26,466 nucleotides of DNA from the NCBI GenBank assembly GCA_005879255.1, contig VBKY01000276.1, positions 1 through 26,466 on the forward strand, read 5' to 3'. The position numbers and the translations under genes are program-made. The DNA comes from Deltaproteobacteria bacterium. GTDB taxonomy: Bacteria; Desulfobacterota_B; Binatia; UBA9968. Below, piece after piece: positions 22,557-26,466 of the stretch; position 1 is the stretch's first letter, and the number at the start of each line of letters is the position of its first letter. The notes under the pieces were generated by a model. That model worked only from the letters and a program-made list of their open reading frames with translations, was not told the origin of the DNA and searched no databases.

Positions 22557-24521
22557 TTGAATCACAAACTTAAAACTAAGCAGCTGTCAAAGGCCATGGC
22601 CCGCAAACGTTATCTCAAAAGACGCCTCTCACCGGGGCGCGCGAGCTTATCAGCAGTCGATCCGCTGCGCCTCGGCAGTGAAGAAATTCCCGTTGAGGAG
22701 GCTCTCGATCGCGTCACCGCAGAGCCGATTTTTGCAAAAATCTCCTCGCCGCATTATCACGCCTCCGCCATGGATGGCATTTGCGTGCGCGCTGAGGACA
22801 CGTTCGGCGCCTCGGAGTTTGTCGGCAAAAAACTCAAAGTGACGGATCTCGATTCACCGGGATCTTGCGTTTTCAAATACGTCGACACCGGTAACGCGCT
22901 GCCACCGTGGGCCAACGCCGTCATCATGATCGAGAAGGTGCATCAACTCGATAACGACACCGTGGAAATCTTTGAATCCGTGCCGCCGTGGAACCACGTC
23001 CGTCTGGTCGGCGAGGATGTGGTGGCTACGGAATTGCTACTGGCGCGCTCGCATCGTTTGCGGCCGTACGACTTGGGCGCTCTGCTCGCGGCGGGACACA
23101 CCTCCGTGCGCGTCAAAGCCAATCCAAAGGTCGGCATCATTCCGACCGGCGACGAACTGATTCAGCCCGGCGAAGAAGCCACGCCGGGCGCGGTCATTGA
23201 ATTTAACTCAACCGTTTTGGCCGCGTTCATCCGCGAGTGGGGCGGCACGCCGATAAAGTATCCGAGAGCAAGAGATGACTTCGCGTTGCTCAAGCAAGCC
23301 GTGCAGCAGGCTACTGAAGAGTGTGACCTGGTGACTATCATCGCCGGTTCTTCGGCCGGCGAGCATGACTTGACGTCCGACGTCGTCGCCGGTGCGGGCG
23401 AATTATTGGCGCACGGTATCGACGTCATGCCGGGTAAACCGGCGGTGTTGGGGCGGATCGCGGGTAAGCCCGTAATCGGCGTGCCCGGTTATCCGGTTTC
23501 GGCGATCGTCATTGCGCGGGAGATCCTGCGCCCGGCGATCGAAAAGTTTCTCGGCGCGGTTGCGCCTGCTTATCCAACTGTGCGCGCGGTCGTGCCGAAA
23601 AAAATCGCCTCGCACCTCGGGCTCGAAGAATTCATTCGCGTAACGCTCGGGCGAATCGGTGACAAGTTGGTTGCCGTACCGCTCGGGCGCGGCGCTGGAG
23701 TGATCACCACGATGGTCCGCGCCGACGGATTATTGCGCATCCCAAGTCTGGTCGAGGGATTGAATGCCGGCGAGGAGTCCGACGTTGAGCTTCTTCGGCC
23801 GATCGAGGATGTCGAGAATACGATTCTCTGCACCGGTAGCCATGACCTGGCGATCGCAGTGCTCGAGGATCAAGTCAAGCAGCACCATCCGGAACTCAAG
23901 ATCGCGGCGAGCAATGTCGGTAGCCTGGGCGGGTTACTGGCCTTAGCGCGCGGCGAAACCCATATCGCCGGCACGCATTTGCTTGATCCGGAAAGCGGCG
24001 TGTACAACATTCCCGACATAAAAAAAACAATTCCTAAAGTGCCCCTCGAGCTGATTCACCTGGCGCAACGGGAGCAGGGCATTCTCGTTGCGCGCGGCAA
24101 TCCAAAATCGATTAACAGTCTCAGAGATGTGGCCAAGCGCGGCATCCGCTTCGTCAACCGCCAACCCGGCTCCGGTACGCGAGTTTTGTTGGACCATGAG
24201 CTCAAGAAACTCGGCATTGACCCAGCAGCGATCGCTGGCTACGAACGCGAAGAATTTACCCATATGGCCGTCGGCGTGGCGGTGGCGAGCGGCCTAGCCG
24301 ATGCTGCTCTCGGCGTACGCGCAGCAGCCACGGCCTTGGCGCTCGATTTCATTTCAGTCGCCAGTGAGGAGTATGACTTGCTCGTTTCCCGTCCCTTTTT
24401 CGATTCCGAGCGCGGCGCAAAGCTGGTCCAAACAATTCGTTCTGATGGATTCAAATCGGCGGTGGCTGCGCTCGGCGGTTACGATACGACTCATTGTGGC
24501 GAAATCCTTTATCGTCAATAG
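22557..24521 (+). CDS. MoeA-type molybdopterin molybdotransferase fused to a PBP-like domain
   Basis: A 654-residue fusion. Residues about 25-415 are MoeA, which inserts molybdate (or tungstate) into adenylylated molybdopterin: HYHASAMDGICVRAEDTF, the MPT-binding motifs GIIPTGDELIQPGE (about 193-206) and SAGEHD (266-271), PGKP (292-295), GVPGYPVSAIV and a C-terminal MoeA domain IV to about 412. Residues about 422-650 are a periplasmic-binding-protein-like domain (the PF12727 'PBP-like' type), beginning CTGSHDLAIAVLEDQVK and including GSLGGLLALARGETHIAGTH, FVNRQPGSGTRVLLDHELKK and LADAALGVRAAA. It has no signal peptide and so is cytosolic; it may sense or hold molybdate, tungstate or an intermediate. 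The start is TTG at 22,557 or ATG at 22,596. MoeA's usual G-G-V-S before the catalytic loop reads A-G-S-S. An HTH gene with its own sigma-54 promoter follows. Confidence 0.92.
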   Translation: MNHKLKTKQLSKAMARKRYLKRRLSPGRASLSAVDPLRLGSEEIPVEEALDRVTAEPIFAKISSPHYHASAMDGICVRAEDTFGASEFVGKKLKVTDLDSPGSCVFKYVDTGNALPPWANAVIMIEKVHQLDNDTVEIFESVPPWNHVRLVGEDVVATELLLARSHRLRPYDLGALLAAGHTSVRVKANPKVGIIPTGDELIQPGEEATPGAVIEFNSTVLAAFIREWGGTPIKYPRARDDFALLKQAVQQATEECDLVTIIAGSSAGEHDLTSDVVAGAGELLAHGIDVMPGKPAVLGRIAGKPVIGVPGYPVSAIVIAREILRPAIEKFLGAVAPAYPTVRAVVPKKIASHLGLEEFIRVTLGRIGDKLVAVPLGRGAGVITTMVRADGLLRIPSLVEGLNAGEESDVELLRPIEDVENTILCTGSHDLAIAVLEDQVKQHHPELKIAASNVGSLGGLLALARGETHIAGTHLLDPESGVYNIPDIKKTIPKVPLELIHLAQREQGILVARGNPKSINSLRDVAKRGIRFVNRQPGSGTRVLLDHELKKLGIDPAAIAGYEREEFTHMAVGVAVASGLADAALGVRAAATALALDFISVASEEYDLLVSRPFFDSERGAKLVQTIRSDGFKSAVAALGGYDTTHCGEILYRQ

Positions 24522-24780
24522 ATCTCGCGTTGCTGATACGCCGACGCGACATCCGGCGCCTGCGCGCTGAGCAACTATCGGTCCGTCAATCCTCGCCATT
24601 TTCAGCCAGGCCGTCAGCTTGCCTCGGCGACGAGCAAACTTTGGGCGGCGCATATCTCCTCCGCGGTCGCGGTCCGGCAGTGCCCTTGGCCGTCACAGTT
24701 TGTCCATTTCTGTACCGCTTCCTCATGAGTAGATTTGATTCTTCTCCCGCAAAAACAGGCTCTTAAGTATGTCGGGTCGA

Positions 24781-24796
24781 TGGCACCGGCATTGCT
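24781..24796 (+). promoter_or_regulatory. Sigma-54 (-24/-12) promoter
   Basis: TGGCACCGGCATTGCT matches the consensus TGGCACG-N4-TTGCW at every defined position except one (C for G at the seventh). The invariant GG and GC dinucleotides are correctly spaced. Predicted initiation is near 24,807, about 13 bases before the ATG of the HTH gene, with TTGGGA as a possible ribosome site in between. The preceding 259 bases (24,522-24,780) hold no gene and are long enough for an upstream activator site. Confidence 0.75.
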
Positions 24797-24819
24797 CAAG
24801 AAGCGCTTGGGAATAATTT

Positions 24820-25041
24820 ATGGAAAAAGAATTGGAAAGTCTCCGACTGCTGACACTCCCCGAAGCTGCGCAAATGCTCCATGTCTCCACGCGTACCCTG
24901 CAGCGAATGATCCGAAAGAACGATCTGCCTGCATTCAAAGTCGGCGGCCAGTGGCGCGTGCGCGAGAGCCAACTAGCCCAGTGGATTCGATTTCGTGAGG
25001 GCTCAAGCGGTACGACAGAAAACGGCGGCAATTCCCTATGA
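24820..25041 (+). CDS. Excisionase-type helix-turn-helix DNA-binding protein (HTH_17), copy 2
   Basis: A 73-residue protein. LLTLPEAAQMLHVSTRTLQR (about 9-28) forms the helix-turn-helix, LPAFKVGGQWRVRESQLAQW (about 36-55) the wing and closing helix, and a polar glycine/serine-rich tail ends the protein. It has the same LPA-KVG-QWR pattern as the protein at 907-1101, and the two are probably paralogues. There is no integrase or phage gene nearby, so it is more likely a small transcription regulator than an excisionase. It lies 298 bases after the MoeA-PBP fusion and carries a near-consensus sigma-54 promoter. It may be regulated by the downstream sensor or an NtrC-type activator. Confidence 0.85.
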   Translation: MEKELESLRLLTLPEAAQMLHVSTRTLQRMIRKNDLPAFKVGGQWRVRESQLAQWIRFREGSSGTTENGGNSL

Positions 25042-25256
25042 CTCTCGCGAAAGGCCGGATAGATTGTCAGCCCAGATATTGCGATCGGTCGGCTTTGCTT
25101 AAGATTCGAAGCCTCAGACAAGTATCGGTCGTAGTGTGAAAGGGATTTGGAATAAACCGGACAGTGGCTTAAGCCTAGTAACAACCCTGCCTCGGACTTT
25201 CAGAAACTATCAACCTTGTTTTCACAACCGAGCGAAGGCGTTCTTGGACGATCAGA

Positions 25257-26466
25257 ATGGTCCGTGGGCACGACTGGGACCTAGCAGGCATGCGGAAGCT
25301 TGACGAGATCCTACTTCAGGCCACGGGCTCGTTTCTGCGAGAGCTGCGGCAAAGATTGCTGATCATTATACTGATCGCGGTCCTGCCAATTCTGGCATTG
25401 ATTCTTTATCAGGCTAAACTGGCGCGCGATCTCCAAATCGCCGAGGCTCAAGAGAATGCCTGGCAGATCGTTGAAAAAGTCGCGCTTCGGGAAGCGCGAT
25501 TCATCGATTCGGCCAAGCAGTTGTTAACTCTCTTGGCCGAAACGCCGGATGTGACAGATAACGACTTCGCAGGTTGCAGCGATTTTCTACGGCGATTTGC
25601 CGAGCGCAACAAACTTTATGTCGATCTAGGCGTCGCCGACTCCAACGGCGATATAGTCTGTCGTGCCGAGCAGTCTCGCGATGCCGGCGAAAATTTAGCG
25701 CGCACCAGCCACTTTCGGGGCGCAATGACCGCCCGCACTTTTGCCATCGGCGATTATCAGCTTCACAGCAAAGCCGAGCGAAGGAGCGTCAATTTTGCCT
25801 ATCCTATTGTCACTCATGACAGCCGTGTTAGCGCGATAATCTTCGTCGCGTTGGATATCAGCTGGATCAACGAGCTGGCGGCGGAAAACAACTTGCCTGA
25901 CGGAGTATCCCTGTCAGTGGTCGATAGCAAAGGTATCCTCGTGGCGAGATTCCCCGAACCACAGAAGTGGGTCGGTAGACATATTCCCGATGCCTCGCTG
26001 TTCGAGATGCTGCAGCTGCGCAGCCAGGTCACTAAAGAACTGGTTGGTTTAGACGGCGTAGACCGGCTCTACGCACTCAAGCCGCTGTCGGTAAACGCCG
26101 CCGCCGGACAAATTTACGTGATGGTCGGTATTCCCAAGGACGTCGCGTTCGGCCAAGTCAACCGTTTGTTGGCGCGCAACTTGAGCTGGCTTGCGCTGGT
26201 TTCCTTCTCGGCAACCAGCATAGCTTGGCTGATCGGCAGCAAGTTTGTCGTGGGATACGTGAAGGTCCGTGCCGAGGCCGAAGAAGCACGAACTCGGCTC
26301 GCGGCGATTGTCGAGTCTTCTGAAGACGCGATCATCGGTATGAGGCTGGACGGCATTGTCACAAGTTGGAATGCCGGCGCGGAATCGATGTACGGATTCA
26401 GATCTCATGAGATGGTCGGCCAACCGGTGGAGCGGCTGATCCCGCCGGAACTCCATGGCGAAGTCA
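25257..26466 (+). CDS. Membrane-bound dCache/PAS sensor protein, 3' end outside window
   Basis: An uninterrupted frame from ATG 25,257 (or ATG 25,290) to the window end gives 403 residues. A membrane helix (RQRLLIIILIAVLPILALIL, 31-50) is followed by a periplasmic sensory region (about 55-300) of the double-Cache type, with LYVDLGVADSNGDIVCRAEQ, AYPIVTHDSRVSAIIFVALD and VVDSKGILVARFPE as typical Cache strands. A second helix (LSWLALVSFSATSIAWLIGS, 309-328) and a short coiled linker lead to a PAS domain from about 347: ARTRLAAIVESSEDAIIGM then DGIVTSWNAGAESMYGF. The rest, probably further PAS domains plus a histidine kinase or a GGDEF/EAL output, lies beyond 26,466. It follows the HTH gene by 215 bases. 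The ligand is unknown; Cache domains often bind small organic acids or amino acids. Confidence 0.87.
   Translation, partial: MVRGHDWDLAGMRKLDEILLQATGSFLRELRQRLLIIILIAVLPILALILYQAKLARDLQIAEAQENAWQIVEKVALREARFIDSAKQLLTLLAETPDVTDNDFAGCSDFLRRFAERNKLYVDLGVADSNGDIVCRAEQSRDAGENLARTSHFRGAMTARTFAIGDYQLHSKAERRSVNFAYPIVTHDSRVSAIIFVALDISWINELAAENNLPDGVSLSVVDSKGILVARFPEPQKWVGRHIPDASLFEMLQLRSQVTKELVGLDGVDRLYALKPLSVNAAAGQIYVMVGIPKDVAFGQVNRLLARNLSWLALVSFSATSIAWLIGSKFVVGYVKVRAEAEEARTRLAAIVESSEDAIIGMRLDGIVTSWNAGAESMYGFRSHEMVGQPVERLIPPELHGEV

Noticed and set aside
1..26466. CRISPR array, phage or restriction-modification genes
   Set aside because: No regularly spaced direct repeats and no Cas, integrase, capsid or methyltransferase motifs were seen on either strand.

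Overview
The window looks like a Deltaproteobacteria-like genome (Desulfobacterota/Binatia-type lineage). This is inferred from the housekeeping gene order ispE - spoVG - tRNA-Gln - prs - rplY - pth - rpsF - ssb - rpsR - DUF2232 - rplI, from a sigma-54 dependent response regulator, and from a MoeA gene fused to a periplasmic-binding-protein-like domain. No exact taxon can be assigned from sequence alone.

Left half (about 1-11,950): a lower-GC accessory region whose surviving genes point to exopolysaccharide synthesis and its control. It holds the tail of a probable Gfo/Idh/MocA oxidoreductase, a broken GT2 glycosyltransferase, an excisionase-type HTH protein, a frameshifted VanZ-like protein, an intact nucleotide-sugar dehydrogenase, a 172-aa protein of unknown family and a large membrane GT2 enzyme on the minus strand. 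After about 1.4 kb of mostly non-coding sequence comes a regulatory block: a PAS/histidine-kinase-like protein with a wrecked ATPase domain, an NtrC-type activator directly downstream, and a stand-alone receiver. A multiply broken IS256-family transposase then separates this region from a minus-strand tRNA-Arg.

Middle (about 11,950-19,370): core genome. suhB (carrying a frameshift) is divergent from ispE. spoVG, tRNA-Gln(UUG), prs, rplY and pth follow, then the rpsF-ssb-rpsR-DUF2232-rplI ribosomal/replication cluster, closed by a 17-bp perfect hairpin. These genes make isoprenoid precursors, PRPP, ribosomal proteins S6, S18, L25 and L9, peptidyl-tRNA hydrolase and SSB.

Right (about 19,370-26,466): an EamA/DMT transporter, then an LsrF-like class I aldolase/thiolase gene followed by a zinc-dependent medium-chain dehydrogenase. 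These are followed by a strong intrinsic terminator, the MoeA-PBP fusion, a near-consensus sigma-54 promoter, a second small excisionase-type HTH gene, and the start of a membrane-bound dCache/PAS sensor cut by the window end.

The most notable points are the sigma-54 promoter in front of an orphan HTH gene beside a molybdenum-cofactor gene, the kinase-like protein that has lost its ATP-binding motifs yet remains coupled to an NtrC-type regulator, an LsrF homologue without the rest of the lsr system, and the visible decay of the polysaccharide locus.
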